From NCBI GenBank assembly GCA_902518075.1, contig CABYEX010000009.1, positions 1-44,917 of the forward strand: a DNA stretch of 44,917 bases. Direction: 5' to 3'. The translations under genes were made by a program, and so were the position numbers. Every line of letters starts with the position of its first letter. The first letter of the stretch is position 1. Source of the DNA: Halieaceae bacterium (GTDB lineage: Bacteria; Pseudomonadota; Gammaproteobacteria; Pseudomonadales; Halieaceae). Of the stretch, positions 1 through 9,445 are shown one piece after another. A model generated the notes under the pieces. The model had not been told where the DNA came from. It searched no databases and worked only from the letters and a program-made list of their open reading frames with translations.

Positions 1-281
1 ACCACAAGACGCCCAAACTCATCTGATTCAACCCGAAAATTGATGCGAGTCAGGAGAAAGTCCCAGGAAACTCCCAGTCGTTCGAATTCGACCTGAGAGG
101 CCAGACCAACGAGAACGTCGCTCTCATCAAACGCGTCCGACTCAAGCAGCGCAAGTTCTGCACGAAATGGTTCATTTAAATAAGAACGAAGCGTGAGCTC
201 ACCTAGCCCTAGGGCCCAGCTCTCACGAGGTATAATCGCCGAGGACAAAATACCAGCGGCTAAGATTGAAACTCTTTTCAT
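1..281 (-). CDS. fimV: FimV N-terminal part (partial, runs off the window)
   Basis: FimV is a large inner-membrane peptidoglycan-binding hub protein that supports type IV pili and polar organisation. Only about 93 N-terminal codons are present; the rest lies to the left of base 1. I translated it from the minus strand starting with the ATG at 279-281. A signal peptide covers residues 1-23 and ends in SWA. The stretch after it, LGLGELTLRSYLNEPFRAEL, is the typical mature FimV start (conserved G-x-G-x-L, S-x-L-N-x-P). The gene follows asd by 87 bases, the same order as leuB-asd-fimV in Pseudomonas. The identity rests on this motif and on position; the LysM and TPR parts cannot be seen. Confidence 0.85.
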   Translation of the reverse strand, partial: MKRVSILAAGILSSAIIPRESWALGLGELTLRSYLNEPFRAELALLESDAFDESDVLVGLASQVEFERLGVSWDFLLTRINFRVESDEFGRLV

Positions 282-368
282 GGGCACGTCGCCTTTACCG
301 TCCTTTGGTTTGGCTTTAGCGGGGTCCTATCGCCACTCCTTGGCGCTTATCACACAGAAGCCCCAACA

Positions 369-1400
369 TCACGAAACGCTTTGGAGATACTCTGACAACA
401 ATACCTCTGCGATCTGCACGCTGTTCAGGGCAGCCCCTTTTCGTACGTTGTCAGCCACCACCCAAAGATTCAAGCCTCTTGGATGTGAAATATCTGCACG
501 AACCCTGCCTACGAATACCGGATCGGCGCCCGCGGCCTCGGTGACTGGCGTCGGATAACCTCCCGCCTCGCGGCGATCCAACAATGTCACCCCGTCCGCA
601 GTTTCCAGAACTGCTCTCGCCTGCTCCACTGAGATCGACTCTCGAGTTTCAATGTGAACCGCCTCTGCGTGACCGAAGAAAACGGGCACTCTTACACAAG
701 TCGGATTCACAAGAATGTCAGAGTCGCCCAGAATCTTTTGCGTCTCCCAGACCATCTTCATCTCTTCTCTCGTGTAGCCGTTATCCTGAAAAGTATCGAT
801 GTGGGGTATTGCATTGAATGCAATTTGCTTTGGGTAGACCTCAGGTTCCGGCGCCTTGCCATTCAGCAGTCGCGCGGTCTGCCCCGCCAACTCCTGAATC
901 GCCGCCTTCCCGGTGCCGCTGACCGCCTGATAAGTCGCTACGTTAATTCTCTCAATGCCGACCGCGTCATAAAGTGGCTTTAGCGCCACCAACATGCCAA
1001 TAGTTGAGCAATTCGGATTGGCGATGATGCCTCTCGACCCAAAGTCCGCAATGGCCTCTGGATTCACTTCAGGAATCACGAGAGGGACATCTTCATCGCG
1101 GCGAAAATGAGAAGTGTTGTCGATCACAACGCATCCTGCTGAGGCCGCAATCGGCGCATACTCGGCGCTGATATCGCCTCCAGCCGAGAACAATCCAATC
1201 GGCGTCTGAGAAAAATCAAATGTACTCAAGTCCTGCACCGTGTGATGCTTGCCGCGAAACTGCACAGACTTGCCGGCTGATCGGCTGGAGGCCAGTGGAT
1301 ACAGGGTATCGACCGGGAACCCGCGCGACTCGAGGATCTCTATCATTACCTCGCCGACCGCACCGGTTGCGCCCACCACTGCCACATTGACTGGCTTCAT
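369..1400 (-). CDS. asd: Aspartate-semialdehyde dehydrogenase
   Basis: The enzyme reduces aspartyl-4-phosphate to aspartate semialdehyde with NADPH, the branch point to lysine/diaminopimelate, threonine and methionine. The protein is 343 aa, usual for the family. The nucleotide-binding GATGAVG loop is at residues 10-16, and the catalytic Cys131 sits in NPNCSTIG. A longer reading frame opens at 1490, but that would overlap leuB. Three ATG codons in a row (1398-1406) follow a GGAG at 1407-1410, and only the third (1400) has normal spacing, so I use it. leuB stops 10 bases upstream, so asd is probably cotranscribed with the leucine genes. Confidence 0.95.
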   Translation of the reverse strand: MKPVNVAVVGATGAVGEVMIEILESRGFPVDTLYPLASSRSAGKSVQFRGKHHTVQDLSTFDFSQTPIGLFSAGGDISAEYAPIAASAGCVVIDNTSHFRRDEDVPLVIPEVNPEAIADFGSRGIIANPNCSTIGMLVALKPLYDAVGIERINVATYQAVSGTGKAAIQELAGQTARLLNGKAPEPEVYPKQIAFNAIPHIDTFQDNGYTREEMKMVWETQKILGDSDILVNPTCVRVPVFFGHAEAVHIETRESISVEQARAVLETADGVTLLDRREAGGYPTPVTEAAGADPVFVGRVRADISHPRGLNLWVVADNVRKGAALNSVQIAEVLLSEYLQSVS

Positions 1401-1410
1401 CATCATCTCC

Positions 1411-2499
1411 TTAATGGCCCTGCAGCGCTGCGACAACGGCATCACCCATCGCCCGCGTACCAATAGCGGCGGCGTGGTTACCATCAACAATCAAATCAGC
1501 CGTGCGATAACCCTGCGTCAGTACAGCGGCTACGGCGCCTTCAATAGCTGCCGCCGCCTCGGGCGCATTGAGTGAGTAGCGTAGCAACATGGCCGCCGAC
1601 AGAATGGTTGCGAGCGGATTGGCACTGTCAGTGCCTGCTATATCAGGCGCGGAGCCATGCACCGGCTCATAAAGCCCTTTGGCCTCCGCGTTCAGGGATG
1701 CCGATGGCAACATACCGATCGATCCGGTCAACATGGCAGCAATATCGGAAAGAATGTCGCCAAAGAGATTTCCAGTCACGAGAACATCAAACTGCTTCGG
1801 CTCACGGACCAGCTGCATGGCTGCGTTATCGACATACATATGTGATAGCACCACGTCCGGGTAGTCTGTGCTCAGTGCCTCCATCGTCTCGCGCCACAGC
1901 ATGGTCACTTCCAACACATTGGCCTTATCGACCGAACACAGACGACCACTGCGCTTTTGCGCCGCCTCAAAGGCCAAGCGGCCGATGCGGCGAATTTCCG
2001 TTTCATTGTAGCGGTCGGTATTGTGGCCTTCGCGGACGCCATCGGCGTTGGTGGTGATGCCACGTGGCTCGCCAAAGTAAATCCCGCCGGTCAACTCTCT
2101 GACAATAAGTACATCCAGACCCGCCACCAGTTCTGCCCGCAAACTGGAGGCCTCAGCCAAATCGGGGAACAACAACGCAGGCCGATGGTTACAGAATAAA
2201 TCCAAGTCAGCGCGAATCGCCAATAGCCCTCGCTCTGGGCGGTCTGCCGCAGGCAGCGCGTCCCACTGAGGACCACCGACAGCGCCGAGCAAAATCGCGT
2301 CTGCATCTCGCGCCAGGGCACGAGTGGCATCGGGATAGGCCGCGCCCTCCTCGTCAATCGCAATGCCGCCCAGTCGTCTTTCGCTGAAACTGAGCTCCAG
2401 CGAAAACTGATCGTCAACGACTTCGAGCACCCGCCGCGCCTCACGGACAACCTCCGGGCCAATACCATCACCGGGCAGGAGCAGAATCTGGCTGCTCAC
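1411..2499 (-). CDS. leuB: 3-isopropylmalate dehydrogenase
   Basis: LeuB oxidatively decarboxylates 3-isopropylmalate with NAD+ to 2-oxoisocaproate, the third step specific to leucine synthesis. The 362-aa length is normal. The N-terminal [10 protein letters not shown] stretch (8-17), the RELTGG motif (134-139), Lys192 in VDKANVLE, and Asp224, Asp248 and Asp252 around the metal and substrate site ([10 protein letters not shown]) are all present. The start overlaps the leuD stop by 4 bases (ATGA), so translation is probably coupled. Confidence 0.97.
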   Translation of the reverse strand: MSSQILLLPGDGIGPEVVREARRVLEVVDDQFSLELSFSERRLGGIAIDEEGAAYPDATRALARDADAILLGAVGGPQWDALPAADRPERGLLAIRADLDLFCNHRPALLFPDLAEASSLRAELVAGLDVLIVRELTGGIYFGEPRGITTNADGVREGHNTDRYNETEIRRIGRLAFEAAQKRSGRLCSVDKANVLEVTMLWRETMEALSTDYPDVVLSHMYVDNAAMQLVREPKQFDVLVTGNLFGDILSDIAAMLTGSIGMLPSASLNAEAKGLYEPVHGSAPDIAGTDSANPLATILSAAMLLRYSLNAPEAAAAIEGAVAAVLTQGYRTADLIVDGNHAAAIGTRAMGDAVVAALQGH

Positions 2500-3146
2500 A
2501 GAACAATGTCCTCAAACAGCCAGGGAAATCGCTCGCAGTGCTGCCCCTCAAAAGCCCGAATGGCATCCGCTCGCTCCAGCGTGATGCCAATGTCATCCAA
2601 ACCCTTCAACAGACAGTCGCGGCGAAAAGCGTCGATCTCAAACGACCAAAGCGCACCGTGGGGCAAAAGAATCGTGCAAGCCTCGAGGTCAATCGTCAGG
2701 GTATAGCCCTCTTCAGCACGCAGGGCACTGAACAACGTATCAACCTGATCCGCGGGAAGCACTATTGGCAGGATGCCATTTTTGAGTGCATTCGAGCGAA
2801 AGATATCGGCAAAACTCGGGGCAATGACGGCACGAAAGCCGAAATCTTCCATCGCCCAGGCGGCATGCTCACGGCTCGAACCACAGCCAAAATTCTCCCG
2901 GGCAAGCAAGATCGAGGCGCCCTGATAGCAAGGCATATTCAACGGAAAATCGGGATTCAACGGCCGTGAACTGTTATCCGCGTCGGGCTGCCCCTCATCC
3001 AGATATCGGAGCTCATCAAATAAATTCGGACCGAACCCCGATCGCTTGATCGATTTGAGGAACTGCTTTGGAATCATGAGATCGGTATCGACGTTAGCGC
3101 GATCCATGGGTGCGACGAGCCCATTATGGACGGTAAATGATTTCAT
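2496..3146 (-). CDS. leuD: 3-isopropylmalate dehydratase small subunit
   Basis: LeuD is the swivelling small subunit that pairs with LeuC to isomerise 2-isopropylmalate to 3-isopropylmalate. The protein is 216 aa, as expected. The family motif [11 protein letters not shown] lies at residues 85-95 and the N-terminal [13 protein letters not shown] segment is conserved. The ATG overlaps the leuC stop (TGATG) and the stop overlaps leuB, so leuC, leuD and leuB form one tightly packed unit. Confidence 0.97.
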   Translation of the reverse strand: MKSFTVHNGLVAPMDRANVDTDLMIPKQFLKSIKRSGFGPNLFDELRYLDEGQPDADNSSRPLNPDFPLNMPCYQGASILLARENFGCGSSREHAAWAMEDFGFRAVIAPSFADIFRSNALKNGILPIVLPADQVDTLFSALRAEEGYTLTIDLEACTILLPHGALWSFEIDAFRRDCLLKGLDDIGITLERADAIRAFEGQHCERFPWLFEDIVL

Positions 3147-4582
3147 CAGCCGCCCTCCACTATAGAACCGGCTGATACTACCGGCACAAAGTGGCCCGCC
3201 ACGGCGGCAGCCGCCGCCATGGCCGGGCTGACCAAATGCGTGCGTCCACCACTGCCTTGTCGGCCCTCAAAGTTGCGATTGGAGGTGCTGGCACAGCGCT
3301 CACCTGGAAGTAGGCGGTCGGCGTTCATCGCCAAACACATCGAGCAACCAGGCTCCCGCCACTCCATACCGGCCTCAATAAAAATACGATCCAGTCCCTC
3401 CGCCTCTGCCTGCGCCTTGACCAGTCCTGAGCCCGGCACCACCAGCGCCTTGCGGATAGAGCGCGCTACTTTCCGCCCCTCGAGTACCCGGGCAGCGGCT
3501 CTGAGATCTTCGATACGCGAATTGGTACACGAACCAATGAAAACCGCATCAGGCTTGATATCGGAGATCGCCATACCTTCTTCAAGCCCCATGTATTCCA
3601 GCGCTCTGGACAATCCGAGCCGAGCGGTTTCATCGGGCATATCCGCCATGGCGGGCACCCTTCCATTCACTGAAGCAACCATCTCGGGCGAAGTGCCCCA
3701 GGTCACGTGAGGCGCAATCGCGTCGCCATCGAGTGTGATGCTGCGATCAAAGACGGCACCCTCGTCACTGTGAAGCGTCCGCCACCAGGCCTCCGCCGCA
3801 TCCCAATGCGCACCTTTAGGCGCGAGGGGTTTGTCCCGGAAATAATCCAGCGTTACCTCATCGACCGCCACCAAACCACAGCGAGCGCCAGCTTCTATGG
3901 CCATGTTGCAAAGCGTCATGCGACCTTCCATCGTCAGTTCGCGAATCGCCGAGCCGGTAAACTCCAGCGCGTAACCAGTGCCACCTGCCGTGCCGATCTC
4001 ACCGATCACCGCCAGGGCGATATCTTTTGCAGTTGCGCCCTCAGACAGCCGGCCTGTGACCTCTACCCGGAAGTTCTTCATTTTTTGCTGAATCAAACAC
4101 TGGGTGGCCATCACGTGCTCGACTTCCGACGTACCGATGCCTTGTGCCAGCGCGCCCGCGGCTCCATGGGTTGAGGTATGGGAGTCACCGCATACCACGG
4201 TCATACCAGGCAGTACCGCGCCCTGCTCGGGACCCATGACGTGGACAATCCCCTGCCGTACATCATTCAGCGGAATCTCAACCACGTCGAAGGCTTCGCA
4301 ATTATCATCGAGGGTCTGTAGTTGGACGCGAGACACGGCGTCGGGTAGCGCGTCCAAGCCCGCCTCTCGCTCGCTCTTGAGTGTCGACACATTATGATCG
4401 GGCACCGCGAGGTTGGCGCTGCGGCGCCACAAGCCTCTGTTGGCAAGGGTGAGCCCCTCAAAAGCCTGAGGCGATGTCACCTCGTGCAACAGGTGACGAT
4501 CGATATATATCAGCGCCGTGCCGTCGTCGCGCTCCTCGACCAGGTGAGCGTCCCAAAGTTTGTCGTATAGCGTTTTCGCCAT
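3146..4582 (-). CDS. leuC: 3-isopropylmalate dehydratase large subunit
   Basis: LeuC is the aconitase-like large subunit carrying the [4Fe-4S] cluster. The three cluster cysteines are visible: Cys352 in GSCTNSR and Cys413 and Cys416 in [19 protein letters not shown] lies at 132-140. The length of 478 aa is slightly above the roughly 466 aa of E. coli. This is the first gene of the leuCDB-asd unit; the 188 bases before it, up to the rlmL stop, hold a possible -10 box and two hairpins. The Shine-Dalgarno sequence is weak (GGGAT). leuA is not in the window. Confidence 0.97.
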   Translation of the reverse strand: MAKTLYDKLWDAHLVEERDDGTALIYIDRHLLHEVTSPQAFEGLTLANRGLWRRSANLAVPDHNVSTLKSEREAGLDALPDAVSRVQLQTLDDNCEAFDVVEIPLNDVRQGIVHVMGPEQGAVLPGMTVVCGDSHTSTHGAAGALAQGIGTSEVEHVMATQCLIQQKMKNFRVEVTGRLSEGATAKDIALAVIGEIGTAGGTGYALEFTGSAIRELTMEGRMTLCNMAIEAGARCGLVAVDEVTLDYFRDKPLAPKGAHWDAAEAWWRTLHSDEGAVFDRSITLDGDAIAPHVTWGTSPEMVASVNGRVPAMADMPDETARLGLSRALEYMGLEEGMAISDIKPDAVFIGSCTNSRIEDLRAAARVLEGRKVARSIRKALVVPGSGLVKAQAEAEGLDRIFIEAGMEWREPGCSMCLAMNADRLLPGERCASTSNRNFEGRQGSGGRTHLVSPAMAAAAAVAGHFVPVVSAGSIVEGG

Positions 4583-4647
4583 GAACTATGATCCCGAAAA
4601 ACAACGAACGCAGGTGCCGCCAACCAACAAAGGCATTTCAGCTGCCG

Positions 4648-4668
4648 CTGCGCCTAAAAAAGGCGCGG
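4648..4668. repeat. Short inverted repeat in the leuC leader
   Basis: GCGCC (4650-4654) and GGCGC (4662-4666) flank a 7-base A-rich loop; one wobble pair and one C-G pair extend the stem to 7 bp. It sits just downstream of the possible -10 box, so it would form near the 5' end of the leuC transcript. No leader peptide rich in Leu codons was found, so classical attenuation is not supported. Confidence 0.3.
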
Positions 4669-4674
4669 AGTATA
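4669..4674 (-). promoter_or_regulatory. Possible -10 box of the leuCDB-asd operon
   Basis: On the minus strand TATACT lies here, about 87 bases before the leuC start. The best -35 at 16-17 bp spacing is only TTTATT or CTTTAT, so the promoter call is weak. Its position between the rlmL stop and leuC makes it the best candidate seen in this gap. Confidence 0.35.
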
Positions 4675-4730
4675 GCACCGAAGTAAGGCCAATAAAGGCT
4701 TTGCGGCCGCTACCGCCGCCCGCCCCGCAG

Positions 4731-4760
4731 CCCAGAACCCATTGTCTGGGGAGGCTTTTT
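4731..4760 (+). terminator. Weak hairpin downstream of rlmL
   Basis: CCCAGA (4731-4736) pairs with TCTGGG (4745-4750) over an 8-base loop and is followed on the plus strand by GAGGCTTTTT. The T tract is on the plus strand while rlmL ends here on the minus strand, where no T tract follows the stem. It may therefore guard against antisense transcription, or it may be incidental. Confidence 0.25.
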
Positions 4761-4770
4761 AGTCAGGCTG

Positions 4771-6942
4771 TCAGTTCTGGGTCAGGCGCCAGCAGGCATG
4801 AACGCGCTGATTACGAGAGAAATCTTCAGGGATTGAACCCTGCGTGAGGTCTTTCACCTGCCATGTCTGCTCTACCTTCGGGTCCAGTACAAATTTGCGA
4901 TGGTTGGTGGAAAAGTACAGCACCCCTCCTTCGCTGAGACACGCCATCGCCAGCTCCAGCAGGGAGAGGTGATCCCGCTGCACGTCAAAGTCGGCCTGAC
5001 CCTTGGAGTTGGAAAAAGAAGGGGGGTCCACCATGATCAGGTCGTAAGTACGCGTCTCCTCCGACAGCCAGTCCCTGACATCGGCACGGACGCCGCGGTG
5101 CTGGCGCTCCGATAAGCCATTTAGGGCCAGATTAGCGTTAAACCAGTCAAGATAGGTGGCGGAGCTGTCGACACTGGTACTGGTGGTCGCGCCCCCTAGA
5201 GCGGCATGCAGTGTGGCAACCCCGGTATAGCTGAACAAATTGAGGAAGTGCCCGCCACTGGCCTCCTTCCCCAGCCACGTTCGCAATGGCCGGTGGTCGA
5301 GAAATAGGCCGGTGTCCAGATAATCGTGCAAATTTACCAGCGCCTTGACCCTGCCCTCGCGGACAACAATCCGTTCCCGGGTAGTCTCGAGGCGCTGATA
5401 CTGATCTGCCCCCCTCTGGCGCAGTCGCTGCTTGACCGCGATCTGATCGGTGGCAGCGACCTCAAAGACCTCGCGCGCGCCCTCCACCAGCTGTGCAAAA
5501 CTCTCTGCCGCCTTTTGTTCGGGAATCTCTTTAGGCGCCGCATACTCGGCAATATGTAATCGCCCTTCGTACACGTCGATCGCCGCGGCATACTCCGGGA
5601 TGTCCGCGTCGTACACCCGGTAACAGGTGACGTCTTCTCGTCTGAGCCAGGGCGTGAGACGCTTCAGGTTTTTTCGCAACCGGTTGGCGACCATCTGACC
5701 GCCCTGAGACAGCGTTCGGAGCGCAGTCGATTGCCCCTCAGACCTATGCTCTTCATCCTGCTGCAATGATCGGAATCGATTCTCAGGGCCAAGCTGAAAC
5801 TGCAGACAGTGTAAATCGAGTCGCCCATTGTGAAAGCGATGACGCTTGTCCGCTCGCAGACCCACGGCCTTGCCTAGCGACAGCTCAGAGGTCAGCACCA
5901 CGGCCAGCCAGTTATCGAACTCTTCGCTGATTCGCTCACCCAATGCGTTGTAGAGGTGCGGTAGCGCGTCCGCTTGCCCCATGCGCTCCCCCCAAGGCGG
6001 GTTAGTGACCAGCACGCCCCGAGAGAGATCTCGGTGCGTAGGCCGGGTAACTAAAGCGAGGTCTCTGCAGCGAATGCGCACTATATCCTCGAGGCCGAGA
6101 CGCCCGATATTGTCTTGGCAACGCCGAACCGCTTGCATATCACCGTCGTAGCCCCTGATCTCTAGCTGCTTCGTCGGTATTGCCGCCGCACGCTCGTCTG
6201 CGTTGGCACGAACAGCGCGCCATTGGTCATCGTCATGACCCGCCCACCCGTGGAATCCGAAACGCTTCCGATTCAACCCCGGCGCACGGTCCAGCGCCAT
6301 CAAAGCACCTTCCAGCAGAAGCGTGGCAGAACCGCACATCGGATCCAACAATGCCTCTCCCTGCTGGCTTCTCTCCGGCCAGCCCGCGGCCCAAAGTGCT
6401 GCTGCGGCAATATTTTCTCGGAGCGGCGCCACCCCCCCGTCGAGTCTATAACCGCGACGGTGAAGGCTATCGCCACTGAGATCGATTCCGAGCATAAGAC
6501 GGCCTTTACTCAAGCGAGCAAAAATACGAATATCGGGCTGCTTCAGGTCGACCGAGGGGCGTCCCATGCCTTTCTCGCGGAACTGATCGACAATCGCGTC
6601 CTTGATGCGTTGCGCGCCGAACTGTGCGTTGCGCACATCCGGGCTACGCCCGGCAAAGTCGACCAACAGGGAACCGTTGGCTGCCAGGTGCGCTGTCCAG
6701 TCGATCTGCCGCGTCGCCTGGTAGAGCTCGTCACCGGACTTTGCCTCCGCCGCACCCAGCTGGAGGATGATCCGATTCGCCATGCGGCTCCAGAGGCAGG
6801 CCCGATACGCCAACCCCAGCCCACCTTCGAAGGAGACACCCACGGGCCGCTCCACAATCTGCTGAGCTCCCAGACCTTCTAGCTCTTTCGCCAAATAGAC
6901 CCCGACGCCCGCGGGACAGGTCGCGAGAAATGCGTGGGTCAC
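4771..6942 (-). CDS. rlmL: Bifunctional 23S rRNA methyltransferase RlmL/RlmK
   Basis: The fusion enzyme makes m2G2445 (RlmL half) and m7G2069 (RlmK half) in 23S rRNA during large-subunit assembly. The 723 aa compare with 702 in E. coli. A THUMP domain spans about 45-155. The first methyltransferase has DPMCGS (200-205) and NPPWGER (314-320); the second has VDPPSFSNSK starting at 638. The start is GTG (6940-6942), chosen because GGAGG lies 8 bases upstream. It begins 5 bases after the stop of the upstream lipoprotein gene, so the rRNA enzyme is expressed at least partly from that unit. Confidence 0.96.
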   Translation of the reverse strand: MTHAFLATCPAGVGVYLAKELEGLGAQQIVERPVGVSFEGGLGLAYRACLWSRMANRIILQLGAAEAKSGDELYQATRQIDWTAHLAANGSLLVDFAGRSPDVRNAQFGAQRIKDAIVDQFREKGMGRPSVDLKQPDIRIFARLSKGRLMLGIDLSGDSLHRRGYRLDGGVAPLRENIAAAALWAAGWPERSQQGEALLDPMCGSATLLLEGALMALDRAPGLNRKRFGFHGWAGHDDDQWRAVRANADERAAAIPTKQLEIRGYDGDMQAVRRCQDNIGRLGLEDIVRIRCRDLALVTRPTHRDLSRGVLVTNPPWGERMGQADALPHLYNALGERISEEFDNWLAVVLTSELSLGKAVGLRADKRHRFHNGRLDLHCLQFQLGPENRFRSLQQDEEHRSEGQSTALRTLSQGGQMVANRLRKNLKRLTPWLRREDVTCYRVYDADIPEYAAAIDVYEGRLHIAEYAAPKEIPEQKAAESFAQLVEGAREVFEVAATDQIAVKQRLRQRGADQYQRLETTRERIVVREGRVKALVNLHDYLDTGLFLDHRPLRTWLGKEASGGHFLNLFSYTGVATLHAALGGATTSTSVDSSATYLDWFNANLALNGLSERQHRGVRADVRDWLSEETRTYDLIMVDPPSFSNSKGQADFDVQRDHLSLLELAMACLSEGGVLYFSTNHRKFVLDPKVEQTWQVKDLTQGSIPEDFSRNQRVHACWRLTQN

Positions 6943-6947
6943 AGTGT

Positions 6948-8045
6948 CTAACCTCCGTTCTCTATCAAGTAAATATCGCGCAACAAGCCGCGCCAGGTGT
7001 CGTACTGTGCATCAAGGGTCCCCTCCAACCGGAATACTTGATCCTGTGTTCGAATCACAGTGGGCCGTGCCTCGCCATCAAAAGCCTCTGCTAAGTCAAA
7101 CAGTGCCTGCTCCTGAATCCGAAATGACCGATAGGCCGCATACTCCGCCTGCATCCGCGTGAATTCAGTGTCACCCGCGCTGCCAGTGCGCGCCGCCGCG
7201 CGCCTCTGGTAGCGCTCCAGCCATTCAGTCTGCTCCAGCGCGGCCGCCCGCCAGAGACGATAGGTGGGGGCCACCCGGTCCGCCATATCAACGTACTGCT
7301 CATCAATAGTGTCGCAAAACAGGTGCTCCTGATTCCGGATGCGCTCGATGCGCGCCAGCATCGGGTCATCTATAGCGGGAAGCCGCATTACCTGCCAGCC
7401 AGCATCTGAGCGCTGAATCATTCCTAAGAATGCCTCGGGCGCCAGCGTCTCCGCGTAGGCGATGTCTGCCCCCTGAAGCAACGTGTATCGCTCATCATGA
7501 TCTTTGCCCTGCCACACTGAGAGCAAACGGTTAGCCAAGGCGTTAAAGATGTTCTCTAGGCCATCGTCCCCCGAAGGCTGCTGACGATAGGCCACCGTGT
7601 ATTCAAACCAGAGCGTGCCCATCGCATCTTTGACGGCCACATCGAGGACCAGATCACGTCCGTCAGACACCACAATAGCCGCCCGGATCGACACCGGCGT
7701 CAACGAGGAGGCCGCGGGCACAAGCCTTACAACGCCCCATTGATTGCTGCGAGCCAACGTCTCTCTCAATTCGCCCGCCAATAACTGCGACTCCATCCGG
7801 CGGACCGCAGCCAAAGGAGATCCATCCTCGTCAGATATGCCTGGGTCAAATAATTCTACGGCGATATCCAGAGGCGGCGTTATCGGAGACGCTGCGACGA
7901 TTAACGGCTCGGGGGTATCCCACACTCTGGCGGCATCCTCCTGCGACTCAGCGAACGCCATCTCACTCGGCGGGCTAGCGCAACTGCCCAACATACAGAA
8001 ACCGACCACCACGAGGAGTCGGGGCAACACTCGCCAATCATTCAT
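6948..8045 (-). CDS. Lipoprotein of unknown function (365 aa)
   Basis: I do not recognise the family. A lipoprotein signal peptide with lipobox MLGSC puts the lipidated Cys at residue 22; the following Ala argues for sorting to the outer membrane. The mature part opens with Pro-rich sequence, then a mixed alpha/beta region (about 45-180) with many hydrophobic beta-like strands. The last third is helical and charged (Arg, Glu, Gln, Tyr). It overlaps the previous lipoprotein gene by 8 bases and is followed by rlmL after 5 bases. Function cannot be given from sequence alone. Confidence 0.8.
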   Translation of the reverse strand: MNDWRVLPRLLVVVGFCMLGSCASPPSEMAFAESQEDAARVWDTPEPLIVAASPITPPLDIAVELFDPGISDEDGSPLAAVRRMESQLLAGELRETLARSNQWGVVRLVPAASSLTPVSIRAAIVVSDGRDLVLDVAVKDAMGTLWFEYTVAYRQQPSGDDGLENIFNALANRLLSVWQGKDHDERYTLLQGADIAYAETLAPEAFLGMIQRSDAGWQVMRLPAIDDPMLARIERIRNQEHLFCDTIDEQYVDMADRVAPTYRLWRAAALEQTEWLERYQRRAAARTGSAGDTEFTRMQAEYAAYRSFRIQEQALFDLAEAFDGEARPTVIRTQDQVFRLEGTLDAQYDTWRGLLRDIYLIENGG

Positions 8046-8742
8046 AGGGCGCAGCCTGCTCAGTGGTACAGACGCGCCCGCGGGTGAGCGTCTCCGTGCA
8101 CCGGTACCCCCTCTCCGTCGGGTCGTAGCGGGAGAAGATTTTGACCACTTCCATATCCCTGGCGATCCCGGGTGCGGTCAGCGCAGTGCGCTGAGACAAA
8201 GACAAACCATCTGCCGATCGCACGAACCGATGTTTGATCAGCAAGCCATCCGGCAGCAGCACCTGGAAATGTAGCTGGTGCCCATCCCACCAGCATTGCT
8301 CGGCACCGAGCAAACTGGGCACCGACTGTGCTCCCGCCAGCTCGCAACTCAGGGCAAAACTGTTCCCTCGCTCAATGCGCAGGCGCTGAACATCCTGATA
8401 CACCTCCAGTAGTTCTGGCTCAGTAACCAGCTCAGCCATTTTGGCCACCGCCACCAGCGTATCCAAATCCCCCATTGGCGGGCCCTGATAACTCGCACCC
8501 CGCTCCGCCGCCTCTTGCCGGCGTCGAAGCTCTCGCTGAACCTCTCGAAAAGAAGCATTGAGTTGGGTTTGCACGCTATCGCTGCGGGCGTAATCCACCT
8601 CCCAGTGCCCCGATAGATCAGGGACCGGATTGTCATCATGTGAAGTCGGCATTTTAGCTGGCTCGATCGCGCAGCCGAACAAACAAAAGCCAAGGACGCA
8701 GAATGCGGCACCCCCCAATCGGTTTTTTAGTGCCGTCAGCAC
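8038..8742 (-). CDS. Lipoprotein of unknown function (234 aa)
   Basis: This second lipoprotein sits in the same unit. The lipobox LFGC places the lipidated Cys at residue 24, followed by Ala. The mature chain begins with DLSGHWEVDYARSD, a Trp-containing opening of the kind seen in small beta-sheet lipoproteins. A charged helix (about 70-110) follows, then a beta-rich second half with four further Cys residues that could form disulphides in the periplasm. The start is GTG (8740-8742), and the gene overlaps the upstream methyltransferase gene by 7 bases. The family is not recognised. Confidence 0.78.
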   Translation of the reverse strand: MLTALKNRLGGAAFCVLGFCLFGCAIEPAKMPTSHDDNPVPDLSGHWEVDYARSDSVQTQLNASFREVQRELRRRQEAAERGASYQGPPMGDLDTLVAVAKMAELVTEPELLEVYQDVQRLRIERGNSFALSCELAGAQSVPSLLGAEQCWWDGHQLHFQVLLPDGLLIKHRFVRSADGLSLSQRTALTAPGIARDMEVVKIFSRYDPTERGYRCTETLTRGRVCTTEQAAPYE

Positions 8743-9359
8743 TCTCGCTGAGCGCTACCCCAGACGTTAAATCCCGCAACACGCGGCGTGCCGGGCAGGT
8801 ACATCTGATCAAGCGCCTGGATACCAAAGCCTGCCTTGCTGATCCAATTCACAATCGGCCGATTCAGATTGCAGCCCCCCAGCAATCGCCTCCACATCGG
8901 ATTGATGCGTGCTTGCCACCGCGCAACGGATTCATCAGGTGCTTCGCCGTGCTCGCAAAACACCAGTCTTCCTTCCGGCTTTAACACGCGACGTATTTCC
9001 TGCAGCGCCGCATGTCCGTCGGGGATGGTGCAAAGACTGAACGTCATCAGCACCGTGTCGAATGACTCGCTCGGCAGCGGCATGTCCTCTGCCGAACCTT
9101 GCACGAATTCGAGCGGCACCCCCAATTTCGAAGCTCTGTTTTGAGCCAGAGTCCAGCTGGTGGCGCAAGGGTCGATGCCCACCACTGCGTCGACCCGCTT
9201 GGCATCGTAATAAGGCAGGTTATGCCCCGCCCCCATCCCTATTTCCAACACCTTGCCTTGGGCCTGTGGCACCACTTTCTCGCGCTGCTTCAGGATCGGC
9301 TTGGTGCCGCAGGCACAGGTGACGAGCCTCGGTACTACCGTATCGCTATAGAATCCCAT
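8736..9359 (-). CDS. Class I SAM-dependent methyltransferase
   Basis: This is a small UbiE/Methyltransf_11-type enzyme. SAM motif I, EIGMGAGHN, is at 39-47, the acidic residue closing the second strand is Asp63 (GIDP), and VLMTFSLCTIPD is the post-II/III region. An SD GGGGAG lies 7 bases before the ATG. The substrate is unknown; the sequence resembles the short phospholipid/quinone-type methyltransferases but lacks features that would identify one. It is the first gene of the methyltransferase-lipoprotein-lipoprotein-rlmL unit, 86 bases after plsC. Confidence 0.85.
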   Translation of the reverse strand: MGFYSDTVVPRLVTCACGTKPILKQREKVVPQAQGKVLEIGMGAGHNLPYYDAKRVDAVVGIDPCATSWTLAQNRASKLGVPLEFVQGSAEDMPLPSESFDTVLMTFSLCTIPDGHAALQEIRRVLKPEGRLVFCEHGEAPDESVARWQARINPMWRRLLGGCNLNRPIVNWISKAGFGIQALDQMYLPGTPRVAGFNVWGSAQREC

Positions 9360-9445
9360 TGCGGATCTCCCCTGCGTACTGACAGTCTACACCGGCTCCA
9401 TCGCTAATGCGGTCGCCTAGAATCCTATCTTTCGGTCGATTCAAT

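Noticed and set aside
1401..1490. Longer N-terminus for Asd
   Set aside because: It would run into leuB; the SD and the start of the Rossmann fold point to the ATG at 1400.
4583..4770. Leucine attenuator before leuC
   Set aside because: A hairpin is present but no leader frame with a run of Leu codons was seen.
6223..6882. 219-aa plus-strand open frame
   Set aside because: It lies wholly inside rlmL on the other strand and has no recognisable domain; rlmL is certain.
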